Shown here in pieces: positions 34,421-47,900 of a stretch of 64,000 nucleotides of DNA. The first letter of the stretch is position 1; the number at the start of each line of letters is the position of its first letter. The translations under genes were made by a program, and so were the position numbers. The notes beneath the pieces were generated by a model. It saw only the letters and a list, made by a program, of their open reading frames with translations, made no database searches and had not been told where the DNA came from. This DNA is from Sphagnum magellanicum (Eukaryota > Streptophyta > Sphagnopsida > Sphagnales > Sphagnaceae), in contig CM038916.1 of the NCBI GenBank assembly GCA_021904315.1, positions 12,427,065-12,491,064 on the forward strand. Reading direction: 5' to 3'.

Positions 34421-36829
34421 TTGATCAATTTCTTATGGTTATGTCAACATTTGAAGCTTTTGGTTTGTCTAGTTGTGTTGATATGGGGAAGAACCAATGA
34501 AGATGTATTGGTTGCTAGTTGTAGGAATGAAATTTTGTGTGCAAATGGTAATGAGAAAAATCATAGCCTATTGATGTTTAGGCCACTTGATTATGACTTG
34601 TGAAATGTTTTCTATGGTCAATATCACATTATAAATTGAAAACTATATATTCATGTAAATATTTGTATTAAAAAATTATTTATCATTTCATCATTTTAAT
34701 TAAAAACCTTAAACCTTAACTATACCTTAAAACCGCCTGCTCATAAAAAAACCCTTCACTTTAAGGAACCACCATGTTCTAGAATACCAACCAAAACCTT
34801 ATATGGAGGTTTTCATATCCTTCGAAATTTTACCACAACATTACCTGGAGGTTTCATAATTCTCCTAGAAAATTTATACCTGGAATCCAAGGTTCTTTAA
34901 AAAATGCATAATAGTTTAAGGGCTGTCTTTCCATGATTGTCAACATTTTATTCATTGCCATAGCTGCTTTGTAAGGCTGGAGTGAATGCAGTCTATGGTC
35001 AATTCAAGTCAGAAGTCTTATAACTTGTAGTTTGTTGTAATCATTATTAGTGTATCATGTGCAATTGGTCCAAGTGTGAATTGGTTACCCAATTAAATTT
35101 TCCCTTCAAAACCATTTTTTCAATAACTAATTGAATTTCCAAAACACCTTCATTAAATCCTATCCTACTCACTAAGGGCTTTTCAACAATACCAAGAGCA
35201 TGCCCAAATTATTGTATAATTTTTAGTTTTGATTTAAAGGAATTCTCAGTGAAAAAATTGTAAAATATTCAATATTAACTTCTCCACCACAGGTTCAAAC
35301 ATTATGAAACCAACTCGGGCTTTCCAATGGTACTAAGAGTGCAGCAAGAGTTGCTGCTATTTGGGAGATCTCAACCTAACAAACAGAACAAACAACCTTT
35401 CTTCATAGATTGAATGCATGAATAGGCCTGGTCTTGGTTCTGAGTTTTAGTGGCACCATTAAGCCAGAATGAAGAAGAGTTAGGGATCTACTAGTAGGCC
35501 AAAAAAGTGATATCATAAATGTTCTACACAAGCAAAAAGTGCAAACATGGGGCAAACATCATATGGGATGGCATTTGGTATTCAGCAGACTTTGTTGGAG
35601 TTTGCAATTTCATCACATTGCTGGCAGTGCCACCCCAATGTGTAATTATGTGACTGCCATGATTTGGAATCACAGTTGAGAATTGAGTATGAATCCCAAG
35701 TTATGAGCATGGAGGAATGTAATTAAGCCTAAACAATCTCTCCAACTAATCAGCACTTTGTGGAGTGACTTGTCTATGGGTTGTTTGATGACAAACTCTT
35801 TGGATATACATCACTAATTCAAGAAGTCAGATAGGACATTATTGATGGGTTGTCGGCAAATGGTCCATTTAAATACAATTTGTAGGTCAATGTGCTCCTA
35901 CAAGGAACCTCCAGTCATGGTTATGAACACACCTGTTGATATAAATATATGGCATTGCAATTTTAGAAGCTCATCTGACCTGTGAAGATGCCTGTTGATG
36001 TAGATTTCTTGCGTTGCGACTAATTGAGACGCCCATCTAAACTCCTGCTGGTGCTTATGTTCTTCATTTAAATATGTAACTAGTATATCAATTTGCATTA
36101 AAGCTCACTGTGTTTTAAAGTTCAGGGCCCTTACATGGCTTTTTCTAGAGAATACTTCATGTGTCTGCATCATCAAGGCTCAAGAATTTCCAAGCTTGTC
36201 AACAATCCTTGGTCAAGCTAAGGCCAAATGATTTCTATTCTCTACAGATGTTTCAGAATGTTGGAGGCTGAAATGGCAATTGACAAAAGTATTTAGTCAA
36301 AGGTATTCAAAGGAACTCCTTCTATGCAACTCGCAACTATTTCCCCCTTTCAAGACAATAGTAGATCCTAGAATGGGAGCATTTCCCTATAGACTAGAGC
36401 TTATTCCCCATTCAAAGTAATAAATTTTGTGTTGTAGAATCCAACTCTTGATGCAAGCTGCAACTATGATGTCTAGCAAGAATGCTCTATCCTTTTATGA
36501 AAGAGGTATGGAAAAGGGGACATATGGCAACATCAAAATTACTCACAAACTTGTCAAACTTTCCTGTACCCATCTTCAAATGTAGTTTAAGATAGTGGGT
36601 TTTTCAAAACCATAGTGCTTGCGGAGGTGGGCAATCACATTTTCATAAAGCTTGTGGGCTCTTTACACCAGGTAATGCACTCTCTATGTACACTAAAAAA
36701 ATTGGGCACAAGTTTTTATGAAAGGTGAATTAACATAGCAAAATGGGCTGATAATGGAAGCAAGCAAAAAAGGAGGCGAAGGGAGAGGACCAATTTTGGG
36801 CCAGTACATCAGTTCTAGTTCTAGCTAAT
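34421..36829. other. Intergenic DNA, nothing identified
   Basis: Slightly less AT-rich than its surroundings from 35,300 on. At 35,925-36,050 two copies of a roughly 60-bp motif (CCTGTTGATxTAxAT...) lie in tandem. I recognise no protein family in any frame. Confidence 0.4.
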
Positions 36830-37170
36830 AAAAACCAAACCAGAACCAGGTCTGAATTTAAGAACGGGAAACACAAACTGGAACCTGATTTCATTTTATT
36901 TTAAACTAGACCCAGAACTAGGAACCCAATTCTATTTAAACATGGAACTGAAACTAAAACCAAAGCTCTTAAAACAACTTTGAAAAACAAATGGCAAGTG
37001 TTAACCAGACTTAATAGAGTTAATTGTTAGTTCTGGTCTAGATTAGTAAGTATTAGACCGAAACTAGGTCTGATTTTCAAATCCAAAACCAAACCTGCAT
37101 TTGTTATGTCAAGAACTAGACTCAGAACTAGATTCTCAGTTCCATTTATGTGTCAAACCAAAACTGAGAT
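36830..37170. repeat. Degenerate AACCAGAACC/AACTAGACC repeat
   Basis: Short motifs such as CAGAACCAGGTCTGA, AACTAGACCCAGAACTAGG and AACTAGACTCAGAACTAGA recur irregularly over about 340 bp, in places with their complements (GTTCTGGTCTAG). Low-complexity repeat, no coding content. Confidence 0.6.
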
Positions 37171-40100
37171 AATTATTTAAAAAAAAATTTAACTGGAACC
37201 AAAGGTTCTTCATACAAGTAAAAGAAATGCCTAACATTGGAAAGGACATGGAAATAATACACATACAAGCACCAACTATTCACAAAGTATTCACAGCATA
37301 TATTTTCATTTTATGAGGATTGTGTTTAAATCTTGGAGCTCTTGGATTTGCATCCCTCCAAATTACATGCCAAAATCTGGTTGGATACATCATGGATATT
37401 AGAAAATGTGTGTTATGGGGATTGGCAGGACAAAGTGTACACTTACAAAATTGTATACAACTGAAAACATCTTTTTTAGAATGTGGCAACTTTATATTTG
37501 TTTTTTTGTCATGAGACAATTTTCAGTTGTTTTTAAGTCCATAAGCAAATTTTATAACTATGAAAAGATTAGTCTATGTGAAAAGGGTTGCCCAAAATAT
37601 ATTATTAATGACTTATGGATGCTTTATGTCTTCACATTTTGGTGGACATTAGGAACACATAATTTCACATTTTGATTAGTAAGATGTGAAAACCATTGTC
37701 ACAATGCACATGTATTAACATCAGGGTTTTTTCCTTCAAGGATTTGTGTCATCAACATGATGCTCAACCTATTTACTAAGGTACCAACAAATAGTTCATG
37801 TTGATACACCATACAATCTTTCATTATGAAATAACGTCATCTTCATTTTAATAAATCTGTATTTCACCCACATCCATGCCCATAAGTTCAAATTCTACAT
37901 CATACTACTTGTACCTCCTTTGCAAGTGTTTATTAGATGATTAACATAAAATGATGTCAATAATTAGGTTGAAATTTTGCAAGCATGATAGAGTGGTAAA
38001 GATGCAAAAACCTTGCAAGTTTGCATGCTCCTTTTGTGCCATCTGATCATTATCTACCTATTGCAAGAGGGCAATATGATTGCAAGCCCTCTCCTAAGGT
38101 TTGAACCAAGGAGACCATGAATTCCTACAGGTATGGCAATAATTTGGCTTGACGGTACTAATTGATGTATTATGGTTAATAATTCAAGATAAGTGGAAAC
38201 AACAAATTCCATGCAACATTTGAAGTTGAAAATCTCCAATCAACAAGACCAGAAGCAGTGACCAACCAACGATATCAAATTAAAATAATATAATAATTGA
38301 AGGACACAAAAATTATGATGGAAAAATGTGACAAGTTAGGCTTTTCTAAATATTTAAATTGATGAATTACTCAATAAGATGGGTTGAACTCAACTTTTTG
38401 ATGTGCACATCCAAACAACTTACCAATCTAGACTTGAATTCAGAATTATATTATGACACATTGTAACATATAATTCCATTTTATCAAGAAATCACACACC
38501 TTGATATATCTCACCTTGATGATGATTGTTTTGATTGTTTTATGTTAAGGTGTTGATTATTATATGACATTTTTCATTTATTACTCAACTTCTTGTAAAC
38601 ATTATGCTTGGTTCTTTAACAGGTCCTTCATGAAAATAGCCAGTTCTTTGAGGTTTTTGAATTATCCAAAACCAAGGAATATTTTTAAAATCAAAATTGG
38701 TGGGTCTGTAGATGTCAAGAACCACACAACCTTCATTTGGACCTAGAAGTTTTCAAACATAGATTAAATGTTTGTATGAAATTGTTCATATCCCAATATC
38801 CCACATCAACTTGAAGTAGTTGCTTTAGTTTGTCATGGAGATGTGATTAAAACTTGAACAAATACAACTTGAAAGAGAAGTTCATTATAACTTGATCAAA
38901 TTTCAGTTCAAAAAAATGTGACAATAAAAGTCATTCATCAAATGAAAAACACCATTTACCAAAATTGCAACTCCATTTTTCAATAATTGTAAATTTGAGA
39001 AATCATATGAACATTCCAGAATGTAGTTACAATTTTGATTCAATTCTCCTTACATTATACATAAGGGATTATAGTGTTTTTTAGAGATCAAATCGTCAAG
39101 TGAATATGATACTGTAATTAATTAGGCTTAATGACCAACTTGCAAATGATTATGGGTCCCATCCGATTCAACAGTTTGCTGTAACACCTAGTGAACGTTC
39201 CTCAAAATGGAAAACCAAATGAACTCTCCATCATTCTGCGGCAAAGCCCATCCAGAAAAACATATATCCGTAGTACCTTGGGAACCATGTCAAGTATCCC
39301 TAACGAACTCTATTTGAATGACAATACAACACCTTGCACAATTCTGTAATAGAGTTTGCTTAATGTTCTATAAAAAGTAAACAAATTCAAATCAGGATCC
39401 TACTATTGTAAATGGTTGGAAACAAGCTGCTAGTTGATACTAGGTCTATTACCCTTTGCACCTGCAGAAGAATATCGCGACGTACAAATGTTTTGTCCTT
39501 TGAACATCCCTAGTGGTGTTCAGTAGCTATGATACCTTGCAAAATATATTTTTCACATCCAAGTCTAGTTTTTTATTTTGTACAACCTCACCCATAAAAC
39601 TAGAAGTGGAACTACAAATATAGGTGGGAGACTACTAATAGCAAATCACTTGGACGAATTGTTATGACTAGCTAATCAAAAACAAGGAGCAGCAGTTAGA
39701 TCTTATTTATTAAACTCTTTTCTGGCTGTGTATATTTTTGCCATGCTTTTTCCCAACCTAGGGGAGCTATATGGCCAAAATCATTTTGTTGAGCTAAACC
39801 CCTGTACCTTGACGTTTCTTCATCCAAATTTACTATGTAGGGTCACATATTGAGCAATTACATGATGCTTGGTATGTGACCATGAAAAAATGTTTCTCAC
39901 ATCTAAGAAGTGTTTTTTTAAAAGTTGAAAAGTCACCAAAATTCTCCAAAAAGTCAGAGCCGGCCTAAGCCTTTCACTTGTCCTACAAGAAAGACGAGCC
40001 AAATTACATTTTTGCCGAACCTTAATCTACATACATACCCATCTTAGCCATTCTCTCATTACCAATTTTTTCCCTTGCATCCAAACCATTCACCAAACCT

Positions 40101-41179
40101 TTCTCTTCCCTCACACAAACTTCCACCATTCTTCCTCTTGTTTGCAACATTATTTCATCCAACTCTAGTGTACAATATGAAACTTTAGATTTAGGAACTT
40201 ATGGCTTAGGAGTCAAGAAGCTAGAGCTTGGAGTTAAACCACATTTGTGATTCATCAAGATTTTGTGTGATTTTCTTACCACATAAACTTTCAATGTTTA
40301 GGCTTTGAATTGTAAATATGCATTGCTACAATATGAGAGCAACAAATTCCAAAGCTAGCAAGATGCAACATGATATTGTTTGGCCATTGAACAATGGGCA
40401 ATCGGGAATGGTGTGGGTGCAAAGTTCAATTGATCATGGATGATGGATTTGGATGTTGTAAGCTACATTAGAACTTGGGAGTCAAGATTTGAAAGGTGGA
40501 CAAACTGGAACTTGGAAGTTGGAGCTCCAAATTAGATTTGATTTAATTAGTGACATCATGATTCATCATTAATGATTGGTCATGATTTATGGCTACAAAC
40601 TTTTGACCTACATCACAAACTCATAGTGCAAAGGTTTTTTAATTTAATGCAATCTCAAGTTTCAAGTCTTCAACCTTGGCCCTCTAATTATGTGAAATTA
40701 TCCAAGTCCTTTCATCACTCTAGTCTTTGGAATCTAGATATGGTGGAAGGGACTTTCGAGTATAACCTATTGTTAATTCAAACATGTAATCTATGAGTTG
40801 TGAGTTTGCTCTTCAAACTCATAACATGGTTTTCTAACTTGGCAAAAATTTTGTTGGGTGTTCATTATTGGCGATAACTTGTAAGGTGCATCCAATTTTT
40901 TTTTTGGTTTTGTGGGTTTGAAATGTTAGTAGGTGCTAGTGGGTTGTGGCAGGTGTTGTTGATAATTTGCACACAACTTCGGTTGTCTTTGGTCTTGTGT
41001 GTCTAGAACTTTGCACTATGCTATGGTTGTGGTTGCTAGTTGCGAATTTTTGTAGTGCAACTTTTTGTGAAGATGTCACCATTTAAACCACCCCCCAATT
41101 TCAAATTTAAATACTTCTATAGCTCATAAAACCCTAGTGATGATGTTCCACTAGTTGCATCAAACTTTGCTTCCAATAG
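37171..41179. other. Intergenic DNA, nothing identified
   Basis: No gene recognised. Around 37,985-38,112 a tRNA-like A box (GATAGAGTGGTAAAGATG) and a B-box-like GGTTTGAACCAAGG occur about 110 bp apart, too far for a tRNA gene but possible for a SINE remnant with an internal insertion. The rest is AT-rich with short open frames only. Confidence 0.4.
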
Positions 41180-42126
41180 TAGTCAAACTCAATTTGAACA
41201 TGATTAGGCTTAGTAAATTAGGTATGTCATAAAAAGGCAAGCAAGTAGGTGGTAGCCTAACTAACCTACTAAGCCTAATCTATCTAACCTTCTTAACTTA
41301 ACCCAACCTAGCCTACTTACCCTAACCCTTTAATCATGTATGTACAAGTTACAAGTATTAGGAATTGAACCCCTCATCTCCCCAATGGTAAACCAAATCC
41401 TTACAAATGGACTACACCTTCCAAAGTTGACAAAACTTGTCAAGTTTTCTATTTCACATCATTAATTATGTAAGTAAATAAGAAAGTTAGATAATTAATA
41501 TGTAGGTTTCATGATGTTTAGTAGGTAGAGGGGTAAGTATGTATGTATCTTGTAGCCCATAGGAGGTAAGTAGTTAGGTAGGTAAGTGGGTAAGTAAGAT
41601 GTAAGGATTTTGAATGGTACGTGGGAAGTAGGAAGTAGGTGGGTACTATTGGACCCAATTAACCTAACACAATTTTGGTTAAGCATAGGTAGTCGACTAA
41701 TGGAGTTTTAGGGAGGTTAACCTTAGGTCCATGGGATAGGATGGTAGGATGGATCTTATTCCAAATCGACTACCAAAGGTGGATGCCTTGGATATGATAA
41801 GGTGGGAGGTGGGTTAGCCCGATCAGGTTAAAACAGGGTTATGTTGTTTTACTTGGGTTGGTTAAATTTGTTGGATAGAAGTACAACTATGGTGGAAGTG
41901 GTTTCTAAGAAAGTGCTAGGAATTAAGATTGAGTTAGAATAACAACAATACCTTCTTTTTCAAGCTAAAAGGGGGTGGGGAAAAACATCATTGACTGTTC
42001 TCCCACCTCCCAAAGTGATGAGTAGTGTGTGAAGGAGCAAAAGGGAGTAAGGATTGATGATGAGGCTACGAGCTCTAAGTTGTTAAGGGTTGAACATATC
42101 ATGAAGAGGTGAAGTAGTGTAGGGAA

Positions 42127-42161
<35 letters not shown>
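42127..42161. repeat. Homopolymer of 35 G
   Basis: An uninterrupted run of 35 guanines inside otherwise mixed sequence. The minus-strand polyproline open frame across it is a by-product. Such a long G run is unusual in plant nuclear DNA and could form G-quadruplexes, or be a sequencing or assembly artefact. Confidence 0.97.
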
Positions 42162-42164
<3 letters not shown>

Positions 42165-42919
42165 CTACATCATGGGAAGGTGAACTCCCAAGGTATGCCC
42201 CACCAAACAACATAATGGAAATGGAGGTGGATGCATTGTTTGTTGATGATGGCAGCTACTCAAGGGAGGACTTCATGCATTACTACACCTAAGGGTGAAG
42301 GGGAATGAAGGCACTAAGAATGGTTACTTGTAGAATATCAATAGAAAAGGAAGAGGAGTTGAGGGAGGGGTTGTCTAACCTAAGGAGAGGAACTAAAAGG
42401 TTTACCCTCTTGTGTGTGAGCAAGAAAAGTATGAACAAGGAGCTTGAGTAGGTAGTGATTGCTAGTGTGATTGGAAGTGGAAAGGGAAGGAATTAAAAAA
42501 AGTAAGGAAAGAAGGTAGAACTACTACTAGGTAGGATAATATTTTGTTAGGTATAAATAAGAGCTTGGTTGGGGTAAAAGATCACCAGCTAGAAATTAAA
42601 ACTCCAATGTAACTTTCCTTTTTTTTTTTGAGGTGTGAAGGTTTGAGTTGAAAATGTCTTGATTTTAATTTATGTATGTTGTATGTGTGCTTCTAGTTGT
42701 GATCCACTATTATTCAGGGTTTTAATTAGTTATAGCACAAGTTGGGACTAGTGTTGTGGATAGTGGAAAGGATTGTTGTATGGATCAAATAAGGCAAGAA
42801 GGGTTAAATTGCATGTAGAGATAGGAAGTTCACTTTCCCAACTATGACACCTCTTGGATATCCTCTAAAGGGCAGGTGGGAATGGCCTAGAGTGGGTTGA
42901 TAGGGAAAGGTTAAATTTG

Positions 42920-43395
42920 TGCCTAATAGGTACGTAAGGATTTTGGATGGTAGGTGAGAAGTAGGAGGTATGTAAGTACGTAGGTAAGGATGTAAAATGG
43001 TAAACAAGAAGTAGGAGGTAAGTAGGTAAGGTTGTACGATGATAGGTGGGAAGGAGGAGGTAGGTAGGTAGGGTTTTATAATGGTAGGTCAGAAATAAGA
43101 AGTAAATAGGTAAGGTTTTTAAATGATAGGTCAGAAATAGGATGTAAGTAATTAAGTAGGTAGGTAGGTAAAGATGTAAGATGGTGGGTGGGAAGTAGGA
43201 GGTAAGTAGGTAGGGTTTTTTGATGGTAGGTCAAAGGTAGGTAGGTTTTTAAATGATAGGTCGAAAATAAAAGGTAGGTAATTAAATAGGTAAGTAGGTA
43301 AGGATGTAGGATGGTAGATGGAAAATAGGAGGTAGGTAGGTAAATATGTTTGCAAGATGGTAGGTGGGTTGGTATGTAGGTAGGTCTAGGCTATT
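42920..43395. repeat. Minisatellite, ~55-bp GTAGG-rich unit
   Basis: About eight degenerate units of the form AAGGATGTAAGATGGTAGG followed by TGGGAAGTAGGAGGTAGGTAGGT, 50-65 bp each. A partial unit also occurs at 41,570-41,640. Minus-strand frames rich in YLPTYLPT are translations of this repeat. Confidence 0.85.
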
Positions 43396-43745
43396 GCCTA
43401 GCCTAATTAATAGTTTTCTTGACCAATTAGGTAGGATAGAATGTCCCATTTAACTAAAACATCATTGTTCATTTTAATTAATGATGTCATTTTGTTTTGT
43501 CCAACTTGACTAAATGTCCCAATTGATTAAAAGCCATTAATCATTTTGATCAATGTGATCATTTTTTTGTTCAACTTGACTAGATGTTCAATTTGACATA
43601 TAGGTAAATAAGTCACTTTAGTCAAGTTTACTAATCAAACATACACATGTCATTCAAGTCATGGGCCTGTAGGCAAAATGTACATGTTCATTATTTTAAA
43701 AATATTTGTTAATCAATTTGGACCTTTTGGAAAACCATGAATTAT

Positions 43746-44049
43746 AATAGTGCTTTGTTGCAGAATTGCATGAGCATCATTGACAATCTACATGTGGTAT
43801 ATACATAGTACTAATTGTAGTCTAATGTAGGAAAGAGTTTTCAAAAGCTCTTGGATGTGATAAAGGTAGCTTTTTACCACCCCAAGAATGGAGAGCATAA
43901 TGCCCTTGATATGGTGTGGGAGCTTAGATTTAAGACTTTAAAATCTTTAGAGTCTTGATTATCAATAGTTTCTAGTTTTTGGGTGAGTGAAATGGTGATC
44001 CCAAATGGATACCACTTCTTATTCAACCTTCCATTTCCAAGTACTTCTA
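43746..44049. other. Intergenic DNA
   Basis: No recognised feature. It may be the 3' flank of the minus-strand gypsy fragment that follows. Confidence 0.4.
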
Positions 44050-44920
44050 TTTAGACTCAAAAATTGAGGGAGGCTTTGTATTGAACTAATTTATTTATCT
44101 TTGTAAGCAGGCCACTTGAAATCTTCAAAATTAATTAATTATTTGAAGGATATGTGTTGAAGCTAGATAAATCATCTGACCCAAGTATTCCATTTGAATA
44201 TAAAAGAATTGGCATTTACCTAGATGAAACTTAAGGTTATGTTCTTTAAAAATTTTAAACACCTCCTACAAATAATGCATGTGATTTCTTGGAGTTAGGC
44301 TAAAAACAATAATTCATTGATGTAACATTTGGCAAAACCAAGACCTGCCAACACTTGATCCATGACTTTTTGAAATTTTGAAAAGGCATTCTTCAAACCA
44401 AATGGAAAATTTTCAATTAGTTCAAATAATCTTTCCCATGAAGATCAATTCCCAAAAATGTCATCTTGACCTTGTACCTTCTTTCAAAGACATCTAATGA
44501 TGACCAAATCGTAAGTCCAAGGTATTACAAACCTTGGCCTATACTAGGGCATAAAAAAACTCCTCTAACAAGGGCATGCTATATTTGTCAAAACAAGTTT
44601 TTTTTTTCATTGGATAGTAATCCCCATAGATGTGATGTTCCATCCAACTACCAAGAATATCCTTCTTGGCTGGCATCATTATTACCAAGTCATATTCACC
44701 CCTAGGCAATTCCACCAAACTCAAGGCCCAATAATTAAGTTTTCAAGTTTGAATCAAGGCCCTTTCCATCTCATTAAACTTATAAAGTCTCTTTGAAAAT
44801 TAGATTATCATTTTCCAATATGATATGAACCTTTTGTCCCTTCAATCGGCCTAATGCCTTGAAGTTGAAGGCAGAACATGTATCCAACATAATCATGTAG
44901 TAGTTATCATGTTGTGCATA
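44050..44920 (-). pseudogene. Ty3/gypsy pol fragment (protease to RT), decayed
   Basis: Reading the minus strand from 44,915 down, LDTCSAFNFKALGRL resembles an aspartic protease segment (the DTG site reads DTC). Nearer 44,440-44,310 the reverse transcriptase signature FPFGLKNAFSKFQKVMDQ followed by VLAGLGFAKCYIN is clear, with the usual IDD of the active site decayed. Stops and frame changes abound. It belongs to a different gypsy lineage from the cluster at 11,800-18,453, judging from the GLKNA-type motif. Confidence 0.65.
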
Positions 44921-45029
44921 TCTAATTTTTTATAACCATTAAACGAATAGTGGTACATCATGAAATGTTGAAAAACAAAAGTTAAAGCTGGACAAAAAAA
45001 CAAGTTGTGAAAGAATAGGAAGTCATTCC

Positions 45030-47900
45030 GACTTTGTTCAAATGAAATGTTGAGTGGATGTCCTTGTTCTAGCTTTTACACTTTAGGTGACCTTTCAAGG
45101 CATGTTAAGAGTGTTCACCCTTTGCTAGCCTTGTTTCCTAAGCTAACCATGTTGTTTTATTTTTGCGAGTGTCCTCCTTTCATGTGTTCTCGTTGGTTCT
45201 ATTCTTGTTGCTTCTTTGGGTTGTTTCAGATTCAATTTAGTTCCATTTTGGTGTTGTTTGAGTCTCATTTTGTGTGCCTTTGGTTGTTTCATAGGATCTT
45301 TTGAACCATTTAAGATGAAGTCAAATAGGCTTTTCACTTACCCCTTGACCGAATTGCTGAAGACTTGACGAATGAATTAACATGGTTCCTTTTCCTCATA
45401 TTGCCCCGTTTGTGTCTACATTATACTTGAAGAGGTCATTGAAGTCAACGAAAGGTTTCTATTCGCCTTAGGAGATTTATGGCGGGTGACCGGTCTTCTC
45501 TTCAGGAGGAGTCTTCACGTGCCTCATCTATGCCCCATTCTCACCACTCATCGAAAGATATCTCGATCACTCATTTTAGTTGATGTTTAATTTTTAGGAG
45601 AGTTAGTGAGTATAGTCGTGTTGCTAGAGCTTTCCAACCCATGACATTAGTTATTTCTTTAGAAAACACTGTTGTTGTTTTATGCTAGTTGCATTTCGTT
45701 CCTTCTAACCTTGTCCCTCCATGTATTTTTTATTATTATCCTAAACACAATTTTCTTTTGGATAGGATTTTGTTTACCCATGCCTTAGCCATTGTTCCCC
45801 ATTTGTCTTTGGGTGGGCTTTCTAGGATGGTATTTGAACATTTATTGGGATGTTTCATACCAGAGAACCTATCCTTGGGATTTTCAAAATTATTCCAAGC
45901 TGCTATCGCTTGTGGGGACATCCCTAGGTTGGTGGCCTTAGTGTTGGGGTTGGCAAATTATTGGTAATGGTAAAGGACAATGGTGGTTTTCGTCTTATTG
46001 CCATAGGCGAAACGTTTTTTGAATTTATTAATCGCTTCATTGTCCTATAGCTTTGAGGGCCGTTTTAGGAGCACTTATCCCCTCATTAGTTTGGAGTGTC
46101 AACCCTTGGAGGCTGTGAGACCATCCTTTTTGGCATTTGAGCCCTCCTCGACCTACACCCTGATTGGGTTGTGATGGAGGTCGTGTAAAAAACACTTTTA
46201 ATAGCATTTCTCGAATTGTTATTTTTAAAGAGTTGTGTGATGCCTGGGGGCCTTTGGTGAACATTGTCCCCTTTACCAAATTATTTTATGGTGTTCATTC
46301 ATTTCTTTACTTCTAGCATGGGTAGCATGTGGAGGGGTCACCATTATTGAGTCATTTTCAGGCACGAGGTAGGGTGACACCCTAAGAGGTCTTTTATTTG
46401 CTTTGACCCATTGTCGAGCTTTCTTAAAAACCATTGCATGGGCCCCCAAGTACGTATTTCCATCCTTAAAAGATGATACCCACATCATGGGGCCTATGAA
46501 TGAGATTATTTACGCCCTTGACCACCTTTTGACCCAGTTAGCCCTAGTGGGGCTTCGAGTCAAGGTGTCAAAGTGGAAGCATTGGAGTCCATTAGGGTTA
46601 TCTCTGGGTATAATATTTTTCAGGGATGCACTTTGGTTATAGATGGCTTACACATTTTGGGTGTGCTAGTGAATTTTCAAGACTTTGCCACACATTTTTT
46701 GGATGAAGCTTTATCTTAAGACGTGGTGCATATTGATGATCTTTCTTTCCTGGGAGACGCTTGGGTTGCTTTGGGCATTTTGTCTTCATGTCTAATTCGT
46801 CGACCTTATTATTTCACATAGACAATACTTCCTTTTTCCTTCCTATCTTTTTTGGTGGGTTTTGATAAGAAAGTTATGCAGGTATGTGGGGACATTATGG
46901 GTCCATGATCAAGGGAGTCTTTTCAAGGTTCGTTAGCAAAGTGTTAGGCTTAAATACTGATATCTTTTGGTGGTATAAACTTTTTCTTTATGGAGGATTG
47001 TTCCCCATCTGCTTTTCTAGGGAGTTGGGCTTTGGTGACTCCATATTTGTGTTTTAGGTTTTGTATTTTTGATAAACCTATTTTGGAATATTATGTTTTT
47101 CAGGTTGAAGGAAGCCCACACTTGTTTAAGTCATGCTTATGTGTAGCATGAGATGGCCTTCTTTTTGCAGCCAAGGAGATGCACCCTTCTTTTGAGAATC
47201 TGGCAATTACTAACACCCTAGGTCTATAGGCATCTTTGATGGACATCCACCACAACACATTTATCTTGGAAGATGACTCCATTTTTTCAACATCTAGAGC
47301 CCACATTCGTTTTTGTTTGGGTAAGGGGCAACCTGGGCTATGGTTGGTTACTAGGCCATTTATTAGTTCGTTTTGCATTGCACACTCTACTTTCATCTTA
47401 ACGTTGCATTTTTGTCTTAATTTGGTTTAACCGACACACATTTAGTTCATTACTAATTTGGAGGTCAGTTGACAGCCACACATGATGCCATTCGAGATGT
47501 CATGTATGTTTTTGCCTAAAAAAGTGGGCATGTTGTATGGAGATAATGGTGGTATGCCCTTATGTCGGGTGGTTCACTATGAGTTGATCTCTACATGACC
47601 CGAAAGGACCAAGTTTTTACTATCAATGTGGTGGTTACTGACCTAACGCAGGGGACAATGGTTTCAAATGTCATTAGTCAATGAATAGGTGTGGTTGCGA
47701 AACTTAACCCCATTGTTAATATCTGCAAGTATAAAGGGCTTCATGAGGGGCACCACTTTATTCTGATGGCCATGGAGGTGCATGGTGCACTCAGGCGTGA
47801 TATCAATTATTTCATCAAGGAATGTGCCTGTCTTTTCCACAATAGATGATCGAAAAGTCATTTATCCTTGTTTTTTTACATTCAATTTTTCAGGTAGTGT
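45030..47900 (+). pseudogene. LINE-like retroelement (zinc finger, RT, C-terminal domain), decayed
   Basis: Plus-strand pieces in order: a C2H2-like finger at about 45,055-45,120 (CPCSSFYTLGDLSRHVKSVHP); LGGLSRMVFEHLLGCFIPE (45,800s); RT motif A near 46,180, reading VKNTFNSISRIVIFKELCDAW and then VNIVPFTKLFYGVHS; the RT active-site block at 46,440-46,500, SLKDDTHIMGPMNEI, with DD preserved; and a C-terminal domain at about 47,490-47,660 (ATHDAIRDVMYVF, VVVTDLTQ) like the endonuclease-like tail of some plant LINEs. Many stops and frameshifts. The overall organisation supports a non-LTR element; its exact clade I cannot name. Confidence 0.65.

Larger units (their letters stand above)
41180..43745. 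repeat. Unclassified repeat, copy B
   Basis: Shares with 28,716-30,889 the tRNA-like module in reverse (about 41,340-41,470), TAACC/GGTTA-rich DNA, GTAGG-type repeats, and the right module with TTGACTAAATG, GCCATTAATCATTTTGAT, CATGTCATT and a terminus near AAACCATGAATT. The inner part (41,700-42,900) is different and includes a 35-G tract and a GTAGG minisatellite. No gene was recognised. Confidence 0.6.

Noticed and set aside
37985..38112. tRNA gene
   Set aside because: A-box-like and B-box-like motifs are about 110 bp apart and no cloverleaf or acceptor stem forms; at most a SINE remnant.
41965..42213. Minus-strand polyproline open frame
   Set aside because: Created by the 35-G homopolymer; flanking residues match nothing.
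43152..43355. Minus-strand open frame rich in YLPTYLPT, and similar frames at 41,495-41,686 and 42,804-43,007
   Set aside because: Direct translation of the GTAGG-type minisatellite; no start context, domain or codon structure.
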